Origin: Symbiodinium natans
Taxonomy: Eukaryota; Sar; Dinophyceae; Suessiales; Symbiodiniaceae
Reading direction: 5' to 3'
DNA length: 64,000 nt
Assembly: GCA_905221605.1 (NCBI GenBank)
Contig: CAJNDS010000106.1
Span: forward strand, 151,501-215,500
Positions 1 to 9,850 of this stretch are shown here, piece by piece. The position numbers and the translations under genes are program-made. The first letter of the stretch is position 1. Each line of letters opens with the position of its first letter. Under the pieces are notes generated by a model that searched no databases, was not told the DNA's origin, and saw only the letters and a list, made by a program, of their open reading frames with translations.

Positions 1-244
1 ATCACGCGCGCCGCCTTGCCGCGGAAGTGCGGGTCTTCACTTGGCAGGCAGCTGCGCAAGCAACGGCCACAGGACTCGTTGGCTCCAGCGAGTCGCCGGC
101 TAGCGTACAGTGGAAACAGGGCCTGCAGCGAGAAACAAGGCAAAACCTGGGATGTTCCCCCTTAAACCTGACAGTCCTTAAGAAGGATTCTATTGGGGGG
201 TACTGGAATCCCTATATGAAGGACTGTTAGTACAAGGGGGAACA

Positions 245-640
245 TCCCCAGGCAAGGCTGCCGGATCAAAAAAAAAAACAAAAAAGGATCAAAGAAAAAA
301 TTACGCAGCCCAGGATCAAAAAATAAATAAAAAAGGATCAAAAAGAAAATAACTTCGAACCTTCGAGTACTAAAACTCGATTTTTGGTACATTTTCGGAA
401 CCCGATCGAGGACCCTCTCACGCGAAACGCGTGTCGAGGCGCTAAACCTCGAGTTTTTGAAAGGTTTTCCGGACACGATTGACGACCCTCCCTCTCACAC
501 GAAACGCATCTCGAGGCGCCAAAACTCGAGTTTTGGGACGTTTTCGGAGCACGATCGACAACCCCCTCACACGAAACGCATCTCGAGGCGCTTAAACTCG
601 AGTTTTGGTACGTTGCTCGCGACGCGATCGACCAATATAC
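245..640. repeat. Left arm of a long inverted repeat
   Basis: Begins with A-rich units of the form GGATCAAAAA (about 258-350), then three to four units of 72-77 bp, each with TCTCGAGGCGC, an ACTCGAGTTTTGG core and CACACGAAACGCAT. Unit cores start near 434, 511 and 583. The same two blocks occur in the same order on the opposite strand at 9590-9850. It has no coding capacity I can support. Confidence 0.8.
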
Positions 641-813
641 TATGCATCTCTATATTTATTCATTTATACTCATGTTAATCTTAATATGAATATTAATAGT
701 AATATCACTAATAATATTACTATAAATACTCCTATTAATATTAATATTAATATTAATATTAACATTAAAATTCATATGAACATTGTATTCAAATTAATAT
801 GAACATAACATAT
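641..813. other. AT-rich spacer, left flank of the YR retrotransposon
   Basis: Simple ATTAATATTAAT-type sequence with no gene. It resembles the AT-rich DNA that resumes at 8458, so the element at 814-8457 appears to have inserted into one AT-rich tract. Confidence 0.6.
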
Positions 814-1017
814 CATGTTGATCCCTCACTGTACGCGCGAGAAAGCAAAAACAGGAGCTGTTTTTGCATCCGACAGCAGAGCAGTCTTGTGTACTAGGTG
901 ATATCCGAAGGCAGAAAGCTCCAAGAAACGGCGTCGCGCGAGGTCCGGCGAAGGGTTTCCAGCTCGGCCCGCTGCCGAAGAAAAGAGGAGCAAACTGCAA
1001 AAGGATACATCCACTCC
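814..1017 (-). repeat. Terminal repeat B2 of the YR element
   Basis: 204 bp, identical to 1079-1282. It marks the 3' end of the element on the minus strand. Confidence 0.9.
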
Positions 1018-1034
1018 CGGGCTGGGGGGGTGGG

Positions 1035-1083
1035 AGAGAAAAAGCTGCGCGCCAGGCGTTCAAGATAAACATGTTTGACATGT
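1035..1083 (-). repeat. Terminal repeat A2 of the YR element
   Basis: 49 bp, identical to 8409-8457. It overlaps B1 by 5 bp at 1079-1083 (minus-strand ACATG). It lies between B1 and B2. Confidence 0.9.
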
Positions 1084-1282
1084 TGATCCCTCACTGTACG
1101 CGCGAGAAAGCAAAAACAGGAGCTGTTTTTGCATCCGACAGCAGAGCAGTCTTGTGTACTAGGTGATATCCGAAGGCAGAAAGCTCCAAGAAACGGCGTC
1201 GCGCGAGGTCCGGCGAAGGGTTTCCAGCTCGGCCCGCTGCCGAAGAAAAGAGGAGCAAACTGCAAAAGGATACATCCACTCC
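1079..1282 (-). repeat. Terminal repeat B1 of the YR element
   Basis: 204 bp, identical to 814-1017. It directly follows the Pol region on the minus strand. Confidence 0.9.
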
Positions 1283-1464
1283 GCTCATGAAAACGAACCT
1301 CAAGGACTTCACGAAGTCACGAGCGTTTGTAGCCCATGCCTGTTGTGGAAAGCACCACAAAGCCGCGAGGTAAACTCACACTGTGGACATCCGTCCCGAA
1401 CGCCAGGGCACTGCATCCGTTGCTGACACATCTGCGCAAGCAACATGCGCCCATGTTTTCATGG

Positions 1465-4400
1465 TTACGAAAGCAAAAGGTCTTTGTACAAGGTGGCAGC
1501 AGCTTTCACTCGGGCGACCGCCTCAGAAGGAAGCTGAAGGAGGAGGTTCTCCGCAGCCACCTCCTGGACATAAGCTTCCAGGGTAACTTGGTGCCTGATT
1601 CGCATACGCCATTGCAAAGTACTCAAATCAACATTCCGATGATATGCTGCAATGGCTCCGCCGCCACGCAGCCCGGCGGGCGTCAATTGGAGCTGTTTGG
1701 GGATCAGAAGAGCGTCGAGGAGAGCATTCCACCGTCTCCGAAAAGAGGACGCGGATCCTGGGTAAAGGGGATCGGAGGCTTTGAGAGGACCGAAGACCTT
1801 CTCGAGGAAGGGTATCACATCGCTGTCGTGGACTGATAGATGTTGCACTTTGGCACGCGTCCTGCGTCCAGTCTTGGGCGAGCGGATCTTCAAGTAGCAC
1901 ACGACTCGTTCCGAGAGAAGAAGGTCACATGGGAGCAAAAGATCAGCTCGTAGGGACCTGAGAGGCTCTCCCGGACGGGCTATTCCCCAAAAGGCCAAAA
2001 GGATAATCCCTGCAGTTCTGGTCCACGACCAGAGAATGGCAACAGTGATCATAGCACGGAGAAGCACCTCTGGCAAAGGGCTCCGGTGCCGAAGAGGCTC
2101 TGCGACCTCCCATTTTGAAACCAGTGTCCAACATACATGAGCATGGTGTCGTGCAAATGGGTAGCGGTGGATCATGCCCAAGATGAGGTGGCGAAACAAA
2201 TAGAGGGAATCACCATTGGCAAACAAATGCCGTCCAAACTCAGCAACAAGCGTGGCGAGGACGATGGGAACCTCGAGCAGCGATGTCGCAGCACATGGAC
2301 TGGTGCCTTCTGTAAGCCATTCCTCAAACCGTGCCCAGATGCGATTCTGCAGCCGCAGGGTTTCGGTGCTGACGAGCTGGACGGAGTCAAGAGGCCGGTC
2401 TCGGGGAGGTCGCCGTTGTTGTCCCTTCGGCCGAGGTCCGGGCAGAGAAGCCTCTCCAATCTGCTCGTTTGTTACTTTGGCGCAGTCGCTGACAACAAAC
2501 TTGCCCGAGGTGAAAGCAGGATTGTTGGAGTAGCCGGCGATGCACTCGCCAAGATAACGGCTGAACTCTTTGGGGTATGGCTCAGCAACTTTGGCCCAGG
2601 GCAATTTGTGCTTGATAGAATACCCTCTTAAAGCGATGTGTTTTGTGCACCCGGGGCATGACGCAACTTGGGACTTGAGAGAAGAGCTAGTGAAAACTTT
2701 TGTTGGCTTGTTCCAAGGTGCCTGGAAAGCGCAGAAGGCCCCCTTCCAAAAGCCAGCCCGGTCATCAGTTAGCACATCCTGCCACTCAGGCTGACGCCAC
2801 AGCCAGCTCTTGGCCGGATTTTCAACCCAGAACACAATGTCGTTGGCCAGGCACAGTGTGGTCACCTGCACTAGCCATCTGGAGATCGAGTTCCCCAGAG
2901 CAACCTTTGCTTGCATGGCTTCACTGATGTCGGGTTTGCCTTGAGGGGAAATTGCGTCCCGGACCGCAGGCGTAACTGCTATGGAAAACGAGCCGCATGC
3001 GGGCGCAGCTCCTACTGCGAAGAAGGCTCCTCTAGATATCAGGAACTCAAGTTTTCCCCGAAGCTCCGCGTCGAGGAGGTCCAGCTTCGGGTCATGCGCT
3101 ATATCAATGCAAAGCGACCAAGTATCTGCAGCCTTGGAAACGACTTTCGCGACCCCTTTGCATCCAGAAAATAAGTCAAGATACCCAGGCTTAGAAAGGT
3201 CCCAGGTCCTAACTTTTTGACGGGATCCTTTGCATCGAGGCCAAAGAAAGTGACTGCACTTGAAGCTCCGCAAACACTCTGAGACGTCCGAGCTGAAGCA
3301 ACTATGGTATTCGGGGCCAGCAGTTATGTCATGCCTGACGTTTTCAGATCCAGAACTCTTGTAATGACTCATGCTTCCCTGCGCACGATCGCTACGGATT
3401 CCAGAGCTGGCCCCCGGAATCGAACCTCTCCTCTCAGGTGGCCCATCTGTGCGTGGCAGGGCCTGGCAGTGCTGCCAGGAAGGACCCAGAAGCTCGCTAG
3501 GATCAGGAATGCCCCACTGCACAGGAAACGTCTGACCAACCTCGTGAAGCCACGTATCAAAAGCTGAGAAATCTCCCTGACACGCAGACTCCCACCAGGC
3601 TGGTTGACTTTGACTGGGAGCTCGAATCTCGGCTCCTCGCGTCGGGTCATCTGCCGGATTGAGCTTGGTGTCGACGAAGATGCCCTCGGAATAGATGTCG
3701 TTTCCCAGGACATTTGGAAGAAATTGCTTCAGTTCTTGATTCAAAGCTTTGCTGGACGATCTTCCTTTTTGCACACAACCCAAGGTGACCTGCGAGTCTG
3801 AGGCTCTGAGACCTCGGCTCTCGGGGTGTCGGTGACCTTGTCGACGCTCAGACCTCAAGAAGGCCCGAAGTTCTGACACATTTATGTGTCGTCGTCGGCT
3901 GCTTTTGGCTTTCCAGCACAACCGGTATGTAGGAAAACGAATCAAGGTCTCCCACAGAGGATGCATGGCATACGTTTGATTGTCTGGGAGCTCAGCGTCG
4001 GGCCGCAAGTCACCGTGCAGTCGGGCCAGAGCCTGCAGCGGGCTGAGGAGTCTGACCCACACGGATTTCCTCAAACTGTGCCTCACAGCTTCACGAGCAA
4101 TGGAAACGGGTATCTCACAACTGACCTCTGCCTCCCCCCAGCCAGACGCATCGGTGGCAAAGACCTGGGGAAGGACAGAGGCACGGATGTTGGTAACAGC
4201 CAGCGGCAAAAGAAGTGCACATAGCATGAGTTCAGTCTGCAGTTCCGGGCTGATTTGGAGGACCTCGTTTGCCTCGCGGTGCTGAGCAACAGCAAAAACC
4301 TGGTCAAGCAGGGACAGGAGCCTCCTCCGGTAGATGAAGAGCGAGACCAGAGAGCCCGCAATCACCTGCAACAAGCTCGGAGTGGCAACTCGTAAAGAAA

Positions 4401-5811
4401 CGACTCTGAGCAGAACGTACATGAGTGGAATTGCCCTCTCCAACGATCCACGGATCAGCCCGGCCTCACCGTCCACGTCTGTGCCCCAAAAGGTCGCCTT
4501 GGCTTGGTCTCGAAAGGCTTTGCCGTGGTGGGGAATGAGTCCTTTTCGGACATACGTCTGGGAGAGGCGATCTGCTGCTAAGGCCCCCTCAGATGGAGAG
4601 GTACCCGCAAGCTCGCGGGGGACCTTCTGCCCAACCACGAAATCGTCGATGACTATTCCACCGAAACAAGAGGAACGAGGCGCAGGCCCACTCAAAGTCA
4701 GAGTCATAGATGGGCTGATCACACCTTCACGCCAGGCCATGCACAAGTGACAGGTCTGTGCCAACTCAACAGCTTGGCAGTCTCCCATTGCAAGCGTATT
4801 TAAGGCAGGCACCAGGTACTTTGAAGTGCTGTGCTCGGCCGCACGATATGCTGAAAATCTTCTGCACCGAACCTCAGGAATATACATACACAAGCTGTTG
4901 CGAAGAGCTCTCTCTCGGGGAACCGCGAAAAGGTGGTAAAAATCTCGAACGTCGTTCCCTGAGAAGACCACTCGTTCATGCGGCAAAAGTTGGAGCCGAC
5001 AAAGTCCTTCACCGGAAGCGAGACTACGGATCCACCTGCCTAGAGGTCTCTCCAAGACATTCGGTCGCCTGGCATCCATGATCATCCTGTCTCTGTCCGC
5101 ATCCTTGCCTACAGCAAAGATGCCGGACAAGTACTGTTGACGGACCTCTTCGGGTCTGAAAAGGGCGAGCCTCCCAGATGCGTCGAGGAGTTCCAAGAAT
5201 TGCTCGCGTTTCTCATCGACAACATGGACCTGAACAGACGGCAGGGCGCCGACATATTCTTCAGGCTCAGCTGAAGCCTGCAAAGGTCGCAGGAAGACCT
5301 CTCGACCCCGATCGTCTAAGTAGGGAGCTGGGTCAAAGCAGGGCTTCCCGACGAAGGCAATTCTTTCCGGATCCAACTTCTTGAAGGCAGAACCTATCGA
5401 CACATGCGACCGTCCAAGCCTGCACACTGCGGCCTCGGGCGGTCCAGGCTTGAGTTCCTCACGTTTGGGCTTTGCATAGATGCCCGCAGGAAATCTCTCG
5501 CCCAGCACTGCCTCAAGCTGGCCCAGCAGGCTGTCCAGTTCTTGAACTTTAGCGGCATTACGACCCATGCTTTCTGATGTAACAGGTGAGTGAATTAGCC
5601 ACGCTTCCAACATCTTCTCAAGTCTCCTAACGACTGACCACTGCCTGGAATTCAACCTCCTACCGATGAGAATCTCTTCGGGGGCCTGCCGACTGCCACG
5701 CAAATGGAGGTAGGACAGCGCGATGACGATGGAGTTCAGCGCTCGCTTTCGCGAGCGATCTCGATGACTGTCACCGGCCTCTCGGTACGCCTCAGGGTAC
5801 GGAGGCGGCAT
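1465..5811 (-). CDS. YR retrotransposon Pol: RT - RNase H - C5-MTase-like - tyrosine recombinase
   Basis: Long uninterrupted minus frame; 5811 is the first Met after Gag, though the frame is open upstream. Domains in order: reverse transcriptase with IVIDDF as the YxDD box (about 4638-4655); RNase H with TDASGWG (about 4137-4160) and INVSEL (about 3868-3885); a methyltransferase-like domain with LDLFSG (3163-3180), PACGSFS (about 2979-2999) and VENPAKSW (about 2802-2826); and a tyrosine recombinase with ARPGE carrying the first Arg (about 1969-1983), GLRGGG carrying the second Arg (about 1657-1674) and the Tyr in LEAYVQ (about 1560-1577). LFSG, a Cys in the PC-type loop and ENP fit a cytosine-5 enzyme; a DPPY-type adenine-MTase motif was not seen. 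The protein would copy element RNA and integrate a circular cDNA by site-specific recombination. The MTase substrate is unknown. Confidence 0.85.
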   Translation of the reverse strand: MPPPYPEAYREAGDSHRDRSRKRALNSIVIALSYLHLRGSRQAPEEILIGRRLNSRQWSVVRRLEKMLEAWLIHSPVTSESMGRNAAKVQELDSLLGQLEAVLGERFPAGIYAKPKREELKPGPPEAAVCRLGRSHVSIGSAFKKLDPERIAFVGKPCFDPAPYLDDRGREVFLRPLQASAEPEEYVGALPSVQVHVVDEKREQFLELLDASGRLALFRPEEVRQQYLSGIFAVGKDADRDRMIMDARRPNVLERPLGRWIRSLASGEGLCRLQLLPHERVVFSGNDVRDFYHLFAVPRERALRNSLCMYIPEVRCRRFSAYRAAEHSTSKYLVPALNTLAMGDCQAVELAQTCHLCMAWREGVISPSMTLTLSGPAPRSSCFGGIVIDDFVVGQKVPRELAGTSPSEGALAADRLSQTYVRKGLIPHHGKAFRDQAKATFWGTDVDGEAGLIRGSLERAIPLMYVLLRVVSLRVATPSLLQVIAGSLVSLFIYRRRLLSLLDQVFAVAQHREANEVLQISPELQTELMLCALLLPLAVTNIRASVLPQVFATDASGWGEAEVSCEIPVSIAREAVRHSLRKSVWVRLLSPLQALARLHGDLRPDAELPDNQTYAMHPLWETLIRFPTYRLCWKAKSSRRRHINVSELRAFLRSERRQGHRHPESRGLRASDSQVTLGCVQKGRSSSKALNQELKQFLPNVLGNDIYSEGIFVDTKLNPADDPTRGAEIRAPSQSQPAWWESACQGDFSAFDTWLHEVGQTFPVQWGIPDPSELLGPSWQHCQALPRTDGPPERRGSIPGASSGIRSDRAQGSMSHYKSSGSENVRHDITAGPEYHSCFSSDVSECLRSFKCSHFLWPRCKGSRQKVRTWDLSKPGYLDLFSGCKGVAKVVSKAADTWSLCIDIAHDPKLDLLDAELRGKLEFLISRGAFFAVGAAPACGSFSIAVTPAVRDAISPQGKPDISEAMQAKVALGNSISRWLVQVTTLCLANDIVFWVENPAKSWLWRQPEWQDVLTDDRAGFWKGAFCAFQAPWNKPTKVFTSSSLKSQVASCPGCTKHIALRGYSIKHKLPWAKVAEPYPKEFSRYLGECIAGYSNNPAFTSGKFVVSDCAKVTNEQIGEASLPGPRPKGQQRRPPRDRPLDSVQLVSTETLRLQNRIWARFEEWLTEGTSPCAATSLLEVPIVLATLVAEFGRHLFANGDSLYLFRHLILGMIHRYPFARHHAHVCWTLVSKWEVAEPLRHRSPLPEVLLRAMITVAILWSWTRTAGIILLAFWGIARPGEPLRSLRADLLLPCDLLLSERVVCYLKIRSPKTGRRTRAKVQHLSVHDSDVIPFLEKVFGPLKASDPLYPGSASSFRRRWNALLDALLIPKQLQLTPAGLRGGGAIAAYHRNVDLSTLQWRMRIRHQVTLEAYVQEVAAENLLLQLPSEAVARVKAAATLYKDLLLS

Positions 5812-6014
5812 TGGCCAAGCTTCGGAAGATGCTGAAGCGGTACGGGATCTTGATCGACCCTCCTGTCTACGAATGCTCCTGGCAAAACACCCCAACCCAC
5901 TATCTAGTTGCAGAAGGAGTCGAGGCAATGAATTCAATAGACTCGATGCAGAAAGAGCCTGGGGCAGCGGTCCGGCCTGAATGTCCGGACTGGCTTCCCG
6001 CAGACCGTCAGCTT

Positions 6015-7737
6015 TCACTCCGCTGCGCCCTCGTTCTTGGCCTTGCCCTTTGGTCTGGCGAATCGAGGAGGCTTTTCCGGCTTCTCCGCCTCCACATCCT
6101 TGTCGCCCTGGCCGGTGTTCTGGCCGCCTCGCTTCTGCGTCAACTTTCTTCGGGCCTCCTGATACGACTCTTGCTCCTTGAGCTGCCAAAGGAACAGCTC
6201 GAACCACCGCGGGTCGTAGAGGGCCGAATGCTGCAGTTCGTGGGGAGCAGGGGCTTGATGCTGACTGAACTGCTGGTAAGGAGGCGGCCCTTCCAGTAGG
6301 CCGACAGTTGAAATTAGCCAGCTTCCAGAGTCGATGCTGCTCTGTTCTCCTGCTGCCATCAACAACCCTACTCGAGCGCGAGCTTCGGGGACCCGGTCCT
6401 GAATAAGACAGTCCCATATCGCACCCAGCTGCCACATCCATCTCACATGGTTGGTGTAGTTCTGAACTCGCGACCGACTCTGCAGCCAAGAACGTACTGT
6501 AGCTTGCCCTTGAGGCTCTCCAGGCAGCGCCTCGCGCAATCCAAAAGTCTTCGCGCAGATTGCGCTCCAAACTTTCGTAGATCACATGAGGCGAGTCCCG
6601 GACAGCTTTGCGAAGAGCCATCAGAGCTGCAGAATTCCGGCGAGAGGTCCCGCTCGACGAGGTCTCCGACTTGTCTCCCAGCATTCCGTAACCCAGCAGA
6701 GCTTCCAAGTCGGGCTTTGGATCCTTCCTGGAGGCTGTGAGAGTCTTGGCAATCTTGGTAAGCTCTAGCACCGCTTTCTCCATCTGACTTCCACTGGGCC
6801 CCGATCCAGACGCGCCTCCTTGACACGCATTTTCTTCTGGGAGAGGATCCTCGTCCTCCGTCTCTGAAAGTGGTCCCGACCGAACCGGAGCAGCGGGGAG
6901 ATCTCCAATCGTCCGAGGTTTGGCTTTGAGCAGTTTCGCCATTTGAACCAAGTGTTCGTCTGGGATGCCGGCTGCTCTTGCCGACGCCACTACTCCGCGA
7001 TCCAAGTTCTCCAGACTGGGTCTGGGTCCTGCAGCATTCTGCTTCGGCATGGCACTCTGTTTGGGCACGGCGGTCGATGGATCTGGGGTGTGCACGCGTT
7101 GTTCCAGGAGAGCTGCCAGGGACAATCTGATCTCGCCGATGGACTCCTCTAAAGCTGCAACCCTCCGATCCACCCTGCCTCCTGCCCCTCTGATGGGCCG
7201 TTGAGCTTCGGACTCGGCAGTGAGGAAAGAACAATGGTCGTCGGCCAGCTTGATTAGCGAAGCACTGTAGGGCATGCAGCTCTGGCCGTCGGAGTCGGCG
7301 AAAGCAGGCTCGAATACATCTTCGGGGTCCTCCAACCTGATCTGGGCCTCGAAGTGCGCGGAAGCATAGGCTACCCACACCTTGACCTCCACTCCGGAGG
7401 ATGCTTGCGAGGGGGGATCTCCGGGGATAACCCCAGCCACGGCAGCGTGGGTTGGCTTAACCAAAGCTCCCGGTGGGAGGAGCCTCTGCAAAGGAGATCG
7501 GTGCCAAGCAGGGCTGGGCACGGCAACCAACAAACGCCCACCAATGACTACAATCGGAATGACAGGAACCGTTTGCGTGCTGTCCCCGACGGTAATGCTT
7601 ACGCAGAGTCCTGCCGGTGCCTCCTCCAGGTGCTCGTTCTCTGCTGTGACCAAACAGTAGTCTCGCACGGCCAAAGGCAGTCCATCCAAATCTTCTGCCG
7701 CTGGGCCTTCGGGCGCTGCATCTTCTCCAGCACTCAT
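6015..7737 (-). CDS. YR retrotransposon Gag-like protein, one frameshift
   Basis: Start at ATG 7737 (MSAGEDAAPEG). An alternative TTG lies in frame at 7755. The N-terminal half stays in the Pol frame and includes a probable coiled coil (VAALEESIGEIRLSLAALLE, around 7150) and acidic, Ser-rich linkers. At a TTTT run (6546-6543) the sensible protein moves to the +1 frame, continuing as LREALPGEPQ and VRWMWQLGAIWDC down to a stop at 6015. Read straight on, the original frame gives unnatural Ser/Arg/Ala-rich sequence for about 500 bp, but it does not hit a stop, so it looks like one 2096-aa ORF joined to Pol. The C-terminus is Lys/Arg-rich (ARPKGKAKN), suitable for nucleic acid binding. It has no zinc knuckle. 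The assignment to Gag rests on position and composition. Confidence 0.6.
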
Positions 7738-8077
7738 TGTGCCAAGCTCGGCCAAGAAGTTCCGGCGTGACGAACTGTTTGTCAGGCCTCCGTGTGGGAG
7801 GCGAAGCCAACAACGACTGAATCTCTGAAATTCTCCCGCGCCCAGAGGTAGACCCGGTTTGCCAAACTAGCTTGTGACTGGCACGCGGTTCTTCTATTCG
7901 CGCCCTCCAGGCAACGAATGAAGAACTCACCTGTGCTGCGAGCCAGCCGCAAGCGACGATCCCACGAAAGAGAGCCGTGATCCTCAGCAAAGGGCGGAAG
8001 GATACCGCCCACTTCGAGCTCGAGAGATCAGATCCGGAGAGTAGGCACCTCGATCTGCGTTTGCAAAGCCTCAGCAC

Positions 8078-8455
8078 TCAATCGAGGATCTTGTAGAGGG
8101 AGTCGGGACCGCCTCGCAGCCGAGCTCGAACGCAAGCCCTGACGTATGCTCGCCAAAGAAAGAAGAGCTCCAGCAAGGGGTAGAGGGTCAAGCCGAAAGC
8201 AATTCCCACGATCAAAGAAACCAAATCCAACTTGTAGCCCCACAAGAGGAAAGATGGACTTGGGTCCAGCGCGGGACAGAGCAAGTCGTACCCAGGGGCC
8301 ACGGGAGGCCTCACAAGGTGCTGCCCAAGGGCCACCACAAGGGCTCCGAGCGAGCCCGAAGCAGCCGCAGGCGCGAGGCTATGGCTGCTATCCATCAACA
8401 GGCGCTTAAGAGAAAAAGCTGCGCGCCAGGCGTTCAAGATAAACATGTTTGACAT
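8078..8455 (-). CDS. Small membrane-type ORF at the 5' end of the YR element
   Basis: A 125-aa frame starting MSNMFILNAW inside terminal repeat A1. It holds one strongly hydrophobic stretch (LVSLIVGIAFGLTLYPLLEL) followed by Arg-rich sequence (RAYVRACVRARLRGG), as in a single-pass membrane protein. It ends about 340 bp before the Gag start. The same first 16 residues can also be read from A2, where the frame runs into B2. No family is recognised. It could instead be a leader exon or fortuitous. Confidence 0.4.
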   Translation of the reverse strand: MSNMFILNAWRAAFSLKRLLMDSSHSLAPAAASGSLGALVVALGQHLVRPPVAPGYDLLCPALDPSPSFLLWGYKLDLVSLIVGIAFGLTLYPLLELFFLWRAYVRACVRARLRGGPDSLYKILD

Positions 8456-8457
8456 GT
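8409..8457 (-). repeat. Terminal repeat A1 of the YR element
   Basis: 49 bp, identical to 1035-1083. It is the 5' end of the element. The start codon of the 125-aa ORF lies within it. Confidence 0.9.
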
Positions 8458-8700
8458 ACTATATAATACAATATATTATATTATCAAGGAATATATAATA
8501 TAATACTTTAAAAAACATTTAAACATATGATATAAGATACATTATGAATAATATAATACAATAACATAGAATATAATACACTATAATGTAATATAATTTA
8601 ATATAATAGTTTATGATATAAAATCATATAATATAAACTGTTTCATTTATAATACATAGCATACAATATATAATATTTCATATTTAATGTCTAATGTCTA

Positions 8701-8738
<38 letters not shown>

Positions 8739-8888
8739 ATCTAACATATATATATATATACTGTATATATAGATAAAAAAATATATAATATATAGATATA
8801 ATACATGATATTTAATATCTAAGACCTAATTTTAAATATATAATACATAATAATGGTAGTATATAATAAATATCATATAAAATATAGT
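8458..8888. other. AT-rich DNA, right flank of the YR element
   Basis: ATATAATATA-type sequence including a TA dinucleotide run near 8700-8760. No gene seen. Confidence 0.7.
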
Positions 8889-9170
<282 letters not shown>

Positions 9171-9182
9171 GAAAAAGACCCC

Positions 9183-9480
9183 CAGTTGCAAACACAATGC
9201 TCGCATCATGGGTCTCGAAAAGACGTATGCTTTGAAGCAAGCTTGCGCGATTTGAAAAAGCGGGGTCTGGGGGGGGTGCAGCCCCCCCAACACGCAAACA
9301 CAATGCTCGCGTCATTAATTTCGAAAAAAAAAAACGCTTATTTTTCGAAGCAAGCTTGCGCGACTTGAAAAGCGGGGGGGTTGGGGGGGGCGCAGCCCCC
9401 CCCATTTGCAAACACAATCCTCGCATCATGGCTTTCGACACACGCGTATGCGTTGAAGCAAGCGGTTGCGACTTGAAAAA
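9183..9480. repeat. Three tandem ~110-bp units with G-run/C-run hairpins
   Basis: Each unit has CAAACACAATGCTCGC, a TTTCGA-type segment, TTGAAGCAAGC and GACTTGAAAA. The first two units end in a run of 7-8 G, GTGCA or CGCA, then 7-8 C, able to fold as a hairpin. The third lacks the G/C hairpin. Confidence 0.8.
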
Positions 9481-9590
9481 GAAGCCAAGAAGCCAAGAAG
9501 CCAAAAAGCTAAAAGCCGAGGAGAGCCAGGAAGCCAAGAAGCCAAGAAGGCAACAAGCCAAGAAGCCGGGAAGCCAAGAGTTCCACTCGG
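9481..9590. repeat. AAGCCAAGAAGCC short tandem repeat
   Basis: About ten degenerate copies of AAGAAGCC. No coding call is made. Confidence 0.75.
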
Positions 9591-9850
9591 AAAACGTGCC
9601 AAAACTCAGGGTTTTAGCGCCTCGAGATGCGTGTCGTGTGAGAGGGTCGTCCATCGTGCTCTGAGAACGTACCAAAACTCGAGTTTTTGCGCCTCGAGAC
9701 GCGTTTCGTGTGAGAGGGTCGTCGATCGCGGCCTTTTTTTTTGATCCTTTTTTATTTTCTTGTTGATCCTTTTTTATTTTCTTTTTGATCCTTTTCTATT
9801 TTCTTTTTGATCCTTTTCATTTTTTTTTGATCCCTATCCCCCCAGGCAAA
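9590..9850. repeat. Right arm of the long inverted repeat
   Basis: Two ~70-bp units (near 9595-9665 and 9666-9735) followed by five TTTTTTGATCC blocks to about 9832, then CCCCAGGCAAACC. Read on the minus strand, this reproduces the 245-640 arm in order. Confidence 0.8.

Larger units (their letters stand above)
814..8457 (-). mobile_element. Tyrosine-recombinase (DIRS/PAT-like) retrotransposon, 7.6 kb
   Basis: On the minus strand the element reads A1 (8457-8409), small ORF, Gag, Pol, then B1 (1282-1079), A2 (1083-1035) and B2 (1017-814). This is the split direct repeat order A1-ORFs-B1-A2-B2 known from PAT/Ngaro-type YR retrotransposons. Both A copies (49 bp) and both B copies (204 bp) are identical by eye, which suggests recent insertion. 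Pol holds RT, RNase H, a methyltransferase-like domain and a tyrosine recombinase. No target site duplication is seen, as expected for recombinase-mediated integration. DIRS1-type inverted terminal repeats are absent. Confidence 0.88.

Noticed and set aside
6443-7378. 311-codon Arg/Ser-rich minus frame over Gag
   Set aside because: It is the off-frame shadow of Gag; the Gag frame in the same interval has the natural sequence and coiled coil.
9183-9480. A CRISPR-like array
   Set aside because: Units are long tandem copies without unique spacers, in a eukaryotic context; no cas genes. No CRISPR seen anywhere in the window.
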